NCBI RefSeq assembly: GCF_012927245.1
Contig: NZ_JABBGE010000006.1
Coordinates: 394,866 to 458,865 of the forward strand
Reading direction: 5' to 3'
DNA length: 64,000 bases
Source of the DNA: Streptomyces sp. R302
Lineage (GTDB): Bacteria > Actinomycetota > Actinomycetes > Streptomycetales > Streptomycetaceae
In this document: positions 34,666-42,835 of the stretch, one piece after another
Layout: every line of letters starts with the position of its first letter
Position numbering within the stretch: position 1 is the first letter of the stretch
Translations under genes and position numbers: made by a program
Notes under the pieces: model-generated
The model's input: only the letters and a program-made list of their open reading frames with translations
Told to the model about the DNA's origin: nothing
Databases searched by the model: none

Positions 34666-34781
34666 GTCTGGCTTCTCTGACGTTGCCCTGCGCACTTGCC
34701 ACGCCGCCGGCGGCACGAGGACCTCCGGCTCCGGGGATGCGAGGTGGGCAGGGCAAGTTCGGAGAAGCCGAGAGGTCAGAC
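34666..34781. promoter_or_regulatory. Long imperfect inverted repeat between unbV and the GMC gene
   Basis: Arms 34666-34700 and 34741-34781 are imperfect inverted copies. The left begins GTCTGGCTTCTC; the complement of the right begins GTCTGACCTCTCGGCTTCTC; both contain TTGCCCTGC. The centre contains the palindrome CGCCGCCGGCGG. It lies in the only intergenic gap feeding both the enediyne operon and the GMC gene, so it may be an operator or a transcript hairpin. Confidence 0.45.
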
Positions 34782-34842
34782 GGCAGTGATGCTCGGTATC
34801 GGAACGTGTCCGCAGCGGAATCCGAGACTCCGAAGGTGTTTC

Positions 34843-36390
34843 ATGACGCAGACGTACGACGACATAGTGGTCGGCTCGGGTTCGGCGGGGGCAGCGATCG
34901 CCGCACGGCTCAGTGCTGATCCGTCGCGCAGGGTTCTCCTCCTGGAGGCGGGTCCCGATTTCCCCACGCTCGAAGAGACCCCTCTGGACATCCGCAACGG
35001 CAGCGCGATGTCCCTGAGCGCGCACGACTGGAAATTCCGGGCGGAGATAAGCGACGGTCGGAAGATTATCTATCCTCGTGGCAAAGTGACGGGTGGCTCT
35101 TCCGCCGTGGGTGCGACGATCGCCCTCCGCGGCGTTCCCCAGAACTTCGCGGAGTGGGTGGCCGCCGGAAATCCGGAATGGTCGTGGGACGACGTCCTGC
35201 CGTACTACCGCAGGCTGGAGGACGACCTCGACTTCGACGGCGAGCTCCACGGGCGGGGAGGGCCCGTCCCCATCCGCCGTTGGCAGCCCGGGGAGCTGAC
35301 CCCCGTCCAGCAGTCCTTCGTCGAAGCGAGCCTCGCCATGGGCTTCCCCGAGGTGAAGGACCACAACGATCCCGCGGCCACGGGCATCGGGCCGATCCCC
35401 TCCAACCGCCGGGACACCAGGACCCGCGTCTCCACGGCCATGGCCTACCTCACCGCCGAGGTGCGCGGCCGGGAGAACCTCACCATCCGCGCGCACACGC
35501 TGGTCCACCACCTGCTCTTCGAGGGCAGCCGCGCCACGGGGGTGGCGGTGTCCACGAACGGCGGTGCCACCGAGGACGTGCACGCCAGGCGGGTGATCCT
35601 GGCGGCGGGTGCCGTGAACTCACCTGCTCTTCTGATGCGTTCGGGAATCGGTCCCGCCGAGGACCTCAGGCGCGTGGGCCTCGACGTCCGGCTGGACCGC
35701 CCCGGCGTCGGCGCCAACCTGATCGACCACCCCCGCACCGGCGTGTTCATGAAGACGAAGCCGGGAGGGGTGGACACCAGCGAGCCGTTCCTGCAGACCA
35801 TCGTCCGGACCACCTCGAAGGGCTCCGCCGACTTCAACGACCTGCAGTACTACCTCGTCAGCCATTTCGATCTGACCATGTTCCCCGACCTGCAGATGCT
35901 GGCGCGCGGCAACACCATCCTGGGCGTCATGGTGGTGGACCAGAAGCCCGAGTCCCGAGGCCGGCTCCGGCTGAGCACCACGGACCCGGCGGCCGCACCC
36001 GACATCGACCTCGACTTCCTGGCCACCGAACGCGACCTGGAGAAGCTCGTCGACGGCGTACGGACCTGCTGGCAGCTGGCCGGCCACCCGGGCATCCGCA
36101 GCCAGGGGGAGGACGTCATCGTCCTCGACGACCAGCTGATCGAGAACGACGAGATGGTCCGCCAGTACGTCCGGTTGAGCCTGGACAGCGGATACCACCC
36201 GGTCGGCACCGCCCGCATGGGCCCGGCCTCCGACGACGGCGCCGTGGTGGACGAGCGGCTCCGCGTCCACGGCACGGACGGCCTCTACCTGGCCGACGCC
36301 TCGGTGATGCCGTCCATCGTGAACTGCAACACCAACCTCACCTCGATCATGATCGGCGAACGCCTCGCGGGCTGGCTCCTCGAAGGCTGA
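34843..36390 (+). CDS. GMC-family FAD oxidoreductase (E9-like)
   Basis: A 515-residue glucose-methanol-choline oxidoreductase. The FAD dinucleotide motif is VVGSGSAGAAIAARL, GMC signature 1 is GKVTGGSSAVGATIALRG, signature 2 is AAGAVNSPALLMRSGIGP, and the C-terminal active site has His in GYHPVGTARMG and Asn in NCNTNLTSIMIGERLA. It oxidises an alcohol to a carbonyl. Enediyne clusters commonly contain an oxidoreductase of this kind (E9), and the divergent position next to E4 supports a biosynthetic role. The ATG at 34843 is chosen for fold completeness. Confidence 0.85.
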   Translation: MTQTYDDIVVGSGSAGAAIAARLSADPSRRVLLLEAGPDFPTLEETPLDIRNGSAMSLSAHDWKFRAEISDGRKIIYPRGKVTGGSSAVGATIALRGVPQNFAEWVAAGNPEWSWDDVLPYYRRLEDDLDFDGELHGRGGPVPIRRWQPGELTPVQQSFVEASLAMGFPEVKDHNDPAATGIGPIPSNRRDTRTRVSTAMAYLTAEVRGRENLTIRAHTLVHHLLFEGSRATGVAVSTNGGATEDVHARRVILAAGAVNSPALLMRSGIGPAEDLRRVGLDVRLDRPGVGANLIDHPRTGVFMKTKPGGVDTSEPFLQTIVRTTSKGSADFNDLQYYLVSHFDLTMFPDLQMLARGNTILGVMVVDQKPESRGRLRLSTTDPAAAPDIDLDFLATERDLEKLVDGVRTCWQLAGHPGIRSQGEDVIVLDDQLIENDEMVRQYVRLSLDSGYHPVGTARMGPASDDGAVVDERLRVHGTDGLYLADASVMPSIVNCNTNLTSIMIGERLAGWLLEG

Positions 36391-36455
36391 GGCCCGGGAA
36401 CCCCACGGGCCGCCGGTACCGGACGGAAGAAGCGACCGAACAACAGGAGAGACAC

Positions 36456-37157
36456 ATGGACCTGCCCAAGGTGACGACGCGCGAGGAATGGCTGCGCGCC
36501 CGCAAGGAGTTGCTCGAGAAGGAGAAGGAGCTGACCAGGCTGCGCGACGAGGTCGTCGCCGCCCGGCCCCGGATGCCGATGGTCAAGGTCGAGAAGGAGT
36601 ACCTCTTCGACGCCCCGCAGGGAGAGGTGACGCTGCTCGACCTCTTCGAGGGGCGGCGCCAGCTGATCGTCCGCCACTTCATGTTCGGGCCGGAGCAGGA
36701 GGAGGGCTGCATCGGCTGTTCGATGCAGGCCGACTCCGTCGGTCACCTGTCCCACATCCACGCCCGCGACACCACCTTCGTCATGGTCTCTCGCGGACAG
36801 CTCCCGAAGCTGGAGGCGTTCAAGCACCGGATGGGCTGGACCATCCCCTGGGTGTCCTCCTTCGGCTCCGACTTCAACCGCGACTACCACGTCACCACCG
36901 ATCAGGGGGAGCTGCCCGGCGTCAGCGTCTTCCTGCGCGACGGAACGGACGTCTTCCACACGTACTCGGTCTACGACCGGGGCGGTGACGTCTTCAAGAA
37001 CTTCTACAACTACCTGGACCTGACCCCCATGGGCCGCCAGGAGGAGCAGCTGGAGCACCCCTGGGACTGGTGGCGGCACCACGACAGGTACGACGACGAG
37101 AACGCCTCGGCCCCCGGGCAGAACTGGTGGAACGGCACGGACAAGTTCGCCAGCTGA
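36456..37157 (+). CDS. DUF899 thioredoxin-like protein
   Basis: A 233-residue DUF899 protein. The N-terminal helix region (TREEWLRARKELLEKEKELT) is followed by a thioredoxin-fold domain with the family stretches LFEGRRQLIVRHFMFG, EGCIGCSMQAD (paired Cys), WVSSFGSDFNRDYHVT and a C-terminal GLDLTPMG-like YLDLTPMGRQEEQ. Relatives are thought to be peroxide- or thiol-active, but biochemistry is scarce. AGGAGAG precedes the ATG, 65 bp after the GMC gene on the same strand, so it may share its transcript. It ends in a TGATG overlap with a small membrane protein. Confidence 0.8.
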   Translation: MDLPKVTTREEWLRARKELLEKEKELTRLRDEVVAARPRMPMVKVEKEYLFDAPQGEVTLLDLFEGRRQLIVRHFMFGPEQEEGCIGCSMQADSVGHLSHIHARDTTFVMVSRGQLPKLEAFKHRMGWTIPWVSSFGSDFNRDYHVTTDQGELPGVSVFLRDGTDVFHTYSVYDRGGDVFKNFYNYLDLTPMGRQEEQLEHPWDWWRHHDRYDDENASAPGQNWWNGTDKFAS

Positions 37158-37330
37158 TGCGCCGACCCGACTGGCTCGCCGAGCCACCCGCTCTCGCCGC
37201 TCTCGTCTTCCTGCCGCTCTCGGGAGGGATCGTGGGCAGGCAGTTGCACCAGGGTTACGGCACCTGGGTGGGTGTGCTGTCGGGCCTGGCCCTCGGGGTG
37301 GCGCTCGTCGTCCTGGTCGAGCGCGGCTGA
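37157..37330 (+). CDS. Small membrane protein
   Basis: A 57-residue protein with two hydrophobic stretches (PALAALVFLPLSGGIVG and WVGVLSGLALGVALVVLV). It starts within the stop of the DUF899 gene (TGATG), so it is translationally coupled. Family unknown. Confidence 0.55.
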   Translation: MRRPDWLAEPPALAALVFLPLSGGIVGRQLHQGYGTWVGVLSGLALGVALVVLVERG

Positions 37331-37425
37331 CTCCCCGCGGACGCGCCCGCCCGAGCCGAGGGGCGTGTGTCCGGCGAACTCAACCGGTCACGCGCCCCTC
37401 GTCACCTGCCCGAGTCCGATCGGAT

Positions 37426-38400
37426 TCATCGGCCGCCGCAGGTCGGTGGGAGTCCGAACGGACGAAGGAGACCTGCGTCGAGGAAGCCGGAGATCCGGGA
37501 GATCCTGTGCCCGGCCAGGGTGAGGACGGTGACCGAATGCGCGTGATGCGGACCGTCGGCGTCACGTCGGTACAGGCCGAAGGCCGGCTGCCCGTTGGCA
37601 GCGCTGGGCACCAGCCGGAACCTGCCCGGTGCCGTCAGCACATGAGTGGCGAAAAACCGGACGATGGCGTCACGACCGGCGAACCAGCACGGCAGGGGCG
37701 GCATCTCCGCCACGGCGTCCTGCGTCAGCAGTTCCAGAAGCGTCTGGACGTCGGCGTTCTCGAACGCCTTCGCGTACCGGTCGAGCAGGTGCTGCTGGTC
37801 CGGTGTGAGGCATTCGGTGACCTTGTCCTCTGCGGGGGCGAGCTGCTCCATCTGGCTCCGGGCCCGTTGGAGCGCGCTCTTGACCGCCGCGACGCTCGTA
37901 CCGAGGAGGTCGGCGACCTCCCCCGCGGGCATGGCCAGCACGTCACGGAGGAGCAGTACCGCTCGCTGCCGGGGCGGCAGCCACTGAAGAGCGGCGACCA
38001 GAGCGAGCCTGCAGCTGGCCCGGTGGGCCACCACGGTCGCCGGGTCGTCCGCGGCCACGCCCAGCAGCAGGTCCGGTGCGGGCTCCAGCCAGGGCACCTC
38101 CGGCAGCGCGGCGGCCAAGGGCGACGCCGGATCCGCGTATTCCGTGCCGAGGCCGGTCGGCAGCAGTCTGCGGTCGCGATGCTCAAGTGCGCTCAGGCAC
38201 ACGTTCGTCGCGATCCGGTACAGCCAGGTCCGTAGCGAAGACCGGCCCTCGAACGTGCCGTAGGACCGCCAGGCGCGCAGAAACGTCTCCTGCACCAGGT
38301 CCTCCGCGTCGTGGACCGATCCCATCATGCGATAGCAGTGTGCGAAGAGTTCCGTGCGGTGGTTGTCGGACACGCTCTCGAAGTCCGCTTCCCGGGTCAT
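37426..38400 (-). CDS. ECF sigma factor with SnoaL-like C-terminal domain
   Basis: A 324-residue extracytoplasmic-function sigma factor. Region 2 is seen in MMGSVHDAEDLVQETFLRAW, region 4 in LQWLPPRQRAVLLLRDVLA and GEVADLLGTSVAAVKSALQR. From about residue 205 a SnoaL/NTF2-like domain follows (LLDRYAKAFENADVQTLLEL), as in the long actinobacterial ECF groups where this extension controls activity in place of a separate anti-sigma factor. No anti-sigma gene is adjacent. It diverges from the AhpD-like gene at 38659, a possible target. Confidence 0.85.
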   Translation of the reverse strand: MTREADFESVSDNHRTELFAHCYRMMGSVHDAEDLVQETFLRAWRSYGTFEGRSSLRTWLYRIATNVCLSALEHRDRRLLPTGLGTEYADPASPLAAALPEVPWLEPAPDLLLGVAADDPATVVAHRASCRLALVAALQWLPPRQRAVLLLRDVLAMPAGEVADLLGTSVAAVKSALQRARSQMEQLAPAEDKVTECLTPDQQHLLDRYAKAFENADVQTLLELLTQDAVAEMPPLPCWFAGRDAIVRFFATHVLTAPGRFRLVPSAANGQPAFGLYRRDADGPHHAHSVTVLTLAGHRISRISGFLDAGLLRPFGLPPTCGGR

Positions 38401-38658
38401 CGACGCCCTCCGCCCGCCCGCTGCACCTGTCCCGCGGTGATCATGCCGCTCAGCCTAGAGGAGGCCGGCGCGGGCTCCTCCCGTAGGGGCCGGAGCACGG
38501 AGTCCACCCGGCTCGGGGGGATTCCCCTCGGTCGGCCTCGCGCATCTGGAAATGAGGACAGCTCATATCTGCCCCCCCTCCGTGAAGCCAGCTGCAGTGA
38601 ATTCATCGACGGCGCGAGGGGCACATCCCTACATCGAGCAACGAAAGGCGTCCGGTTC

Positions 38659-39273
38659 ATGAATGACCGACCTATACCAGGTGTCCGCGTCCCTCTGATC
38701 GACGAGGCGGAGGCGGCCGGAATGACTGCGGAACTGTACGAGCGGATCAAGAAGACCACCGGTCTTCCCTTCGTTCCCGACATGTTCCGACTCGTATCCA
38801 CCAGGCCGGATCTCCTGGAAGTCGTGCTGGCCGGATACATCGGCGCCTTCGGCGACGGCATCCTGCCGCGCGCGACGCGCGAGATGATTTCCGCCTGGAG
38901 TTCAAAAATCAATGGCTGCCCCTACTGCGTGGGCACCCACAACTGGTTCCTCACGCAGTTCGGCGGCGGTGAGGAACTCACCCGGGCGATCGCCGTGGCG
39001 AACGAGCCGGAGGAGCTGCCGATCGACGCCCGGACACTGGCGCTGATGCGACTGGTGACGCAGGTGAGCAGGGCCGCGTACAAGGTGACGGACGAGGACT
39101 GGGCACGGGTCACCGAGGCCGGCTGGAGCAATGAGGAGATGCTGGAGGCCGTCTTCACGTCGGCACTGTTCGCCTTCATCAACCGGCTCGTGGACGGGCT
39201 CGGGCTCGGCGGGTCGGTGGCCCACAGCAGGATCTCCCAGCAGCCCGACGTCGATGCGGGGGGTGTCGGCTGA
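38659..39273 (+). CDS. Carboxymuconolactone decarboxylase/AhpD-like peroxidase
   Basis: A 204-residue AhpD-like protein. The redox motif is INGCPYCVGTHNWFL, a CxxC with His three residues later, as in alkylhydroperoxidases of the CMD family. The protein is helical and probably oligomeric. It would reduce organic peroxides with help of a thiol system. The stop overlaps the following SDR start (TGATG), giving a two-gene operon divergent from the ECF sigma factor. A decayed gene of the same broad family lies just after the SDR. Confidence 0.8.
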   Translation: MNDRPIPGVRVPLIDEAEAAGMTAELYERIKKTTGLPFVPDMFRLVSTRPDLLEVVLAGYIGAFGDGILPRATREMISAWSSKINGCPYCVGTHNWFLTQFGGGEELTRAIAVANEPEELPIDARTLALMRLVTQVSRAAYKVTDEDWARVTEAGWSNEEMLEAVFTSALFAFINRLVDGLGLGGSVAHSRISQQPDVDAGGVG

Positions 39274-40148
39274 TGGGGGCGCCCCGGGCCGTCCTGTTGA
39301 CCGGCGCCTCCTCGGGCACCGGACTGTCGTCGGGCACGGGACGGGCCGCCGCCCTACGGCTGCACCGTGCCGGCTGGCCGGTGTACGCGACCGCCCGCGA
39401 CGTCGACGCCCTCGGCGAGCTCGCCGCCGAGGGCATCCAGGTGCTGCACCTGGATGTCACCGACGAGCAGTCCATGATCGACGCCGTCGAGAAGATAACG
39501 GCCGAGCACGGCGGAGTCGGCACGCTCATCAACAACGCCGCCTACAGCCTCAACGGGACCATCGGAGAGACGTCGATGGACGAGGTCCGCCGGCAGTTCG
39601 AGACCAATGTGTTCGGCCTGTCGAGGCTGACCCAGCTGGTCTTGCCGGGGATGCGCGCCCACGGACAGGGGCGGGTGGTGATCATGTCCTCGATCTTCGG
39701 GCAGTTCGCGACGCCCGGTCGTGGCTACTACCAGGCGACCAAGCACGCCCTGGAGGCCATCGGCGACTCGCTGCGGCACGAGGTCGCCAGGTTCGGGATC
39801 AAGGTGGTGCTCATCGAGCCCTCTCCCGTACTCGGCGGCTTCGTCCCGACCACGGTCGCCGATCTCGGCATGTCCCGGCAGGAGGGATCCGAGCTGTACG
39901 ACGAGTTCTGGGAGTACTTCGTCGACTGGCACGGCGCCTACCGGGAGACCGACCGCCCCACCGGGCGGGGGCGGATGGCGGTACGTGCGGAAACCGTGGC
40001 CAAGGTGATCGAGAAGGCGGTGACCAGTGAGAACCCTCGGATCCGGTACCGGATTGGCGTGCCCTCGCGGTTGCTGCCGCGCATGCGCTGGACCATCGGT
40101 GACCGCCTCTTCGAGAGGTTCGTGCGCGCCTTCTTCCCTATTCCTTGA
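39273..40148 (+). CDS. SDR-family oxidoreductase with duplicated glycine loop
   Basis: A 291-residue classical SDR of the retinol-dehydrogenase-like subgroup. The active site is normal (MSSIFGQF with Ser, YYQATKHALE with Tyr and Lys, NNAAYSLNG). The cofactor loop is unusual: TGASSGTGLSSGTGRAAA carries SSGTG twice, a six-residue tandem duplication of the normal TGASSGIGRA. Whether it still binds NAD(P) well is unclear. It is coupled to the AhpD-like gene by TGATG. Confidence 0.82.
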   Translation: MGAPRAVLLTGASSGTGLSSGTGRAAALRLHRAGWPVYATARDVDALGELAAEGIQVLHLDVTDEQSMIDAVEKITAEHGGVGTLINNAAYSLNGTIGETSMDEVRRQFETNVFGLSRLTQLVLPGMRAHGQGRVVIMSSIFGQFATPGRGYYQATKHALEAIGDSLRHEVARFGIKVVLIEPSPVLGGFVPTTVADLGMSRQEGSELYDEFWEYFVDWHGAYRETDRPTGRGRMAVRAETVAKVIEKAVTSENPRIRYRIGVPSRLLPRMRWTIGDRLFERFVRAFFPIP

Positions 40149-40190
40149 CCGGCCCGGGGCAACCGGAGCGGTCGGGAGGGGGAGGCATCC

Positions 40191-41121
40191 GTGCGCACGA
40201 AGCTCGTGAGGGCCTCGCTGCGGGGCCTGTCGCCGGCACAGGTCCGTCACGTCAGCCCGGTGGGCTTCGACACGGCGCGGGGCACCGTCGCACGGTCTAC
40301 CAGGAGCTGGAGCGTGAGCTCGGTGTGCTCGCGCCCCCGATCGCGCTTCACTCCCCCGTGCCCCCGCTGCTCGCCGGAAGCAGGTTGATGCCGCGGGAGA
40401 GCCTGCCCGTTCCCGGCCTCGCGTCGCGCACGGCGAAGGAGGCAGCGGCCGTCACCGTCTCCGTCGGCAACACGTGCCCCCTCTGCGTGCGCATGCACGC
40501 CACCACGCTGGGGGCCTGCTGCCCGGTGGTGCGACCGTGACCGAGGGCAGGATCGTGAGCTCCGTCGACGCGGGGGTACGGGCGGTCGCCGCGTCGACGG
40601 AGGCGAACGCGGTGCGGCGGGCTCCGGGTGGCGGGGCACCGTTCCCGCCCGATCAGGCCCCGGAGCTGGTCGGGGTGGCGGTGACCTTGCAGTACCTCAA
40701 CCGCATGGTCAACGTGTTCCTGGAAGACGTGCCACTACCACCGGGCGCGCCTGCCGGTGCCCTCGGCCCCGTCCTGAACGTCCTGTCCCGGCTGATCCGT
40801 TCCGCTGCCCGCACTGTCGGGGAACCGGGCGTCTCCCCCGACCTCCTGCCGCCGGCACCCCTGCCGAAGGACCTCTCCTGGGCGGCGGGCGCTCCCGTCG
40901 TCGCGGATGCCTTCGCGAGGGCGGCGCGGGCCGCCGAGGAGGCCGCCGGGCCTGTGGTCCCCGACTCCGTGCGCTGCCTGCTCCGGGTCCGCGCTCGCCG
41001 CATGGGTGAGCATGACGGCGGCCCACGCCCATACCGTCGGCGGGTGGATGCGGACCGGATCCGGAACATAACGGCCGCCCCTCACACAGGCACCATTGTA
41101 AGCGACATCACATACCGCTAG
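40191..41121 (+). pseudogene. Frameshifted CMD/AhpD-like gene
   Basis: A GTG at 40191 opens VRTKLVRASLRGLSPAQVRH. Homology then continues in a second frame (YQELERELGVLAPPIALHSP, GNTCPLCVRMHATTL with the redox motif) and a third (VDAGVRAVAASTEANAVRR, LQYLNRMVNVFLEDVPLP). At least two frameshifts separate them. The region between the SDR and the AraC gene otherwise has no gene; 41122-41247 holds the AraC promoter region. Confidence 0.65.
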
Positions 41122-41247
41122 TATCCCGATCGTGCGGGGTGCCATTTTCGGGCATCTCAAGACACAAGAGGTACTGCGAAACACACCAGAGAAATATGAG
41201 TTCCTCCGGGCTCCATCTGCTTCTTCGCTCGCGATTAGGGAGATGTT

Positions 41248-42018
41248 TTGCAAGCCGCTGTCGAACGCGCAATCAGAACCATGTGGGACCGCTATGGCGA
41301 GCCGCTTTCGCTGGACGAAATGGCGAGTACTGCGATTCTCAGCAAGTTCTATTTCTCCAGAGTTTTCAGAGACCTCACCGGCACCTCGCCCGGCCGATTC
41401 CTTTCGGCCGTCCGGGTCCACAGCGCGAAGAGCCTCCTCCTGGAGACGCAGCTCAGCGTCACCGACATCTCCTACAAGGTGGGTTACAACAGTCTGGGGA
41501 CGTTCACCAGCCGCTTCACCTGGAGCGTCGGCGTCTCCCCCACGCGTTACCGCACCCTCGCGAACGTCGGCATCCCCATCCTGCCGACCGGCTTATCCGC
41601 ACCGCGCACGGACAACTGCCCCACGTCGGTGCACGGCTCCGTGTCCGTCCCCCGCACGGAGCTGCCCACACGGGTCTACGTCGCCGCCTTCAAGGACCCC
41701 ATTGTCCAGGGGGCTCCGGCCGCATGCGACATCCTCGACTCCCCCCGGGAGTACCACCTCGACGGACTGCCCGACGGCCGGTGGTACCTGCGCGCCGCCG
41801 TCGTCGCCAAGGACGGCATCGACCCGCGCCCCTGGAACCGTCAGCCCCTGTTCATCGGCGCCAGCGAGCCGGTGACGGTGCGGTCCGGCCGGCCTCTGGA
41901 AGTCGACCTCCGGACCAGGGAGTTCCGCCCCTTCGACCTCCCCATCCTGCTCGCCCTCCCCGAACTCGACAGCTGGCAGGTACCCCAGTACGAAATGGCC
42001 GCGCCCGGCGCGGTCTGA
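41248..42018 (+). CDS. AraC-family transcriptional regulator
   Basis: A 256-residue regulator with its DNA-binding domain at the N-terminus. The two HTH units are at about residues 20-60 (LSLDEMASTAILSKFYFSRV) and 70-105 (LSVTDISYKVGYNSLGTFTS, SPTRYR). The C-terminal 140 residues show a beta-rich pattern (RVYVAAFKDPIVQGAPA, YHLDGLPDGRWYLRAAVV) that I cannot name. I chose the TTG at 41248, which has GGGAG upstream; the next ATG would cut the first helix. A strong bidirectional terminator follows. Confidence 0.8.
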   Translation: MQAAVERAIRTMWDRYGEPLSLDEMASTAILSKFYFSRVFRDLTGTSPGRFLSAVRVHSAKSLLLETQLSVTDISYKVGYNSLGTFTSRFTWSVGVSPTRYRTLANVGIPILPTGLSAPRTDNCPTSVHGSVSVPRTELPTRVYVAAFKDPIVQGAPAACDILDSPREYHLDGLPDGRWYLRAAVVAKDGIDPRPWNRQPLFIGASEPVTVRSGRPLEVDLRTREFRPFDLPILLALPELDSWQVPQYEMAAPGAV

Positions 42019-42046
42019 CATACCGGCGCGGCGACACGCCGCCACG

Positions 42047-42080
42047 AACGAGAGGCCGCGGGCGTCCGCGGCCTCTCGTT
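42047..42080. terminator. Bidirectional hairpin between araC and tetR
   Basis: A perfect 15-bp stem (AACGAGAGGCCGCGG and its complement) closes a 4-base loop. It lies between the convergent AraC (ends 42018) and TetR (ends 42103) genes and would terminate both. Confidence 0.8.
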
Positions 42081-42102
42081 CATTTCTCCAGGCGCCATCC
42101 CG

Positions 42103-42768
42103 TCACTCGCCGTCCCGGGGCAGACAGCGCTCACGAGCCCGCCGCAACGACACGGCCGACTCGGCGCGATCGGCCCCGGCGCCCACGAGAAGTCCGAGCA
42201 CCTGCGCCTCGAAGCAGTCGTCGGGCTCGTACGGCTCGACGAGGTAGCCGCCCAGCTCCAGCGTGACGAGTCCGTGCAGCGCGATCCACATCTGATGCGC
42301 CACCATCTGCGGGTCCCCCTCATCGAGACGGCCCGTCTCGATGGACCGCTCCACGGCCCGGACGAGGGCCCTGAGGGTGTAGCGGCCGTGCTGGCGGTCC
42401 TCGTCGCTGAGGGAGAAGCCGCTGAGACCGGCTCCACCGAACATCACGCTGTAGAGGTGCCGGTGTTCCAGGGCGTTGCGCCGGTATGCCCAACCGAGGG
42501 CTCCGATGTCGGCGACGGGGTCCCGCGACTCGCCCACCGCGCCGAGGCGGCGGTCCAGTAGCTGGAAGCCGTCCCGCACCATCGCCCGGACCAAGTCGCT
42601 CTTTCCGCCGAACTGGGTGTAGACCGCCGTGGTGGAGGCCCCCACGGCGGCGGCCAGACGGCGCGTCGACAGCGCCGCGGGCCCCTCCTCCGCCAACAAC
42701 GCGGCCGCCACTCGGACGAGTTGGGCGCCGACAGCCGGATCTGCTTCACGTGGGCTCACCCTTGACAT
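42103..42768 (-). CDS. TetR-family regulator
   Basis: A protein of about 221 residues with an N-terminal TetR HTH (LSTRRLAAAVGASTTAVYTQ followed by FGGKSDLVRAMV) and a helical ligand domain containing HQMWIALHGLVTLELGGYL, a WHG-like motif of the TetR_C_13/33 type. The start is uncertain (ATG 42768, ATG 42795 or GTG 42759). It diverges from the carotenoid-oxygenase gene, and a palindrome lies between them, so it probably represses that gene and itself. Confidence 0.82.
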   Translation of the reverse strand: MSRVSPREADPAVGAQLVRVAAALLAEEGPAALSTRRLAAAVGASTTAVYTQFGGKSDLVRAMVRDGFQLLDRRLGAVGESRDPVADIGALGWAYRRNALEHRHLYSVMFGGAGLSGFSLSDEDRQHGRYTLRALVRAVERSIETGRLDEGDPQMVAHQMWIALHGLVTLELGGYLVEPYEPDDCFEAQVLGLLVGAGADRAESAVSLRRARERCLPRDGE

Positions 42769-42801
42769 CCTTCCATGCCGCTGCGAGCCTTCCATAACGG
42801 C

Positions 42802-42811
42802 GTTACGTAAC
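42802..42811. promoter_or_regulatory. Candidate TetR operator palindrome
   Basis: GTTACGTAAC is a perfect palindrome, set in ATAACGGCGTTACGTAACAG, between the divergent TetR and carotenoid-oxygenase starts. A GTTAC half-site motif is common among TetR operators. Confidence 0.5.
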
Positions 42812-42835
42812 AGTGATTCACGAGGATGGACAGCG

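Noticed and set aside
41132..41875. An alternative plus-strand frame overlapping the AraC gene
   Set aside because: It has no domain likeness, while the overlapping frame from 41248 has a clear double HTH.
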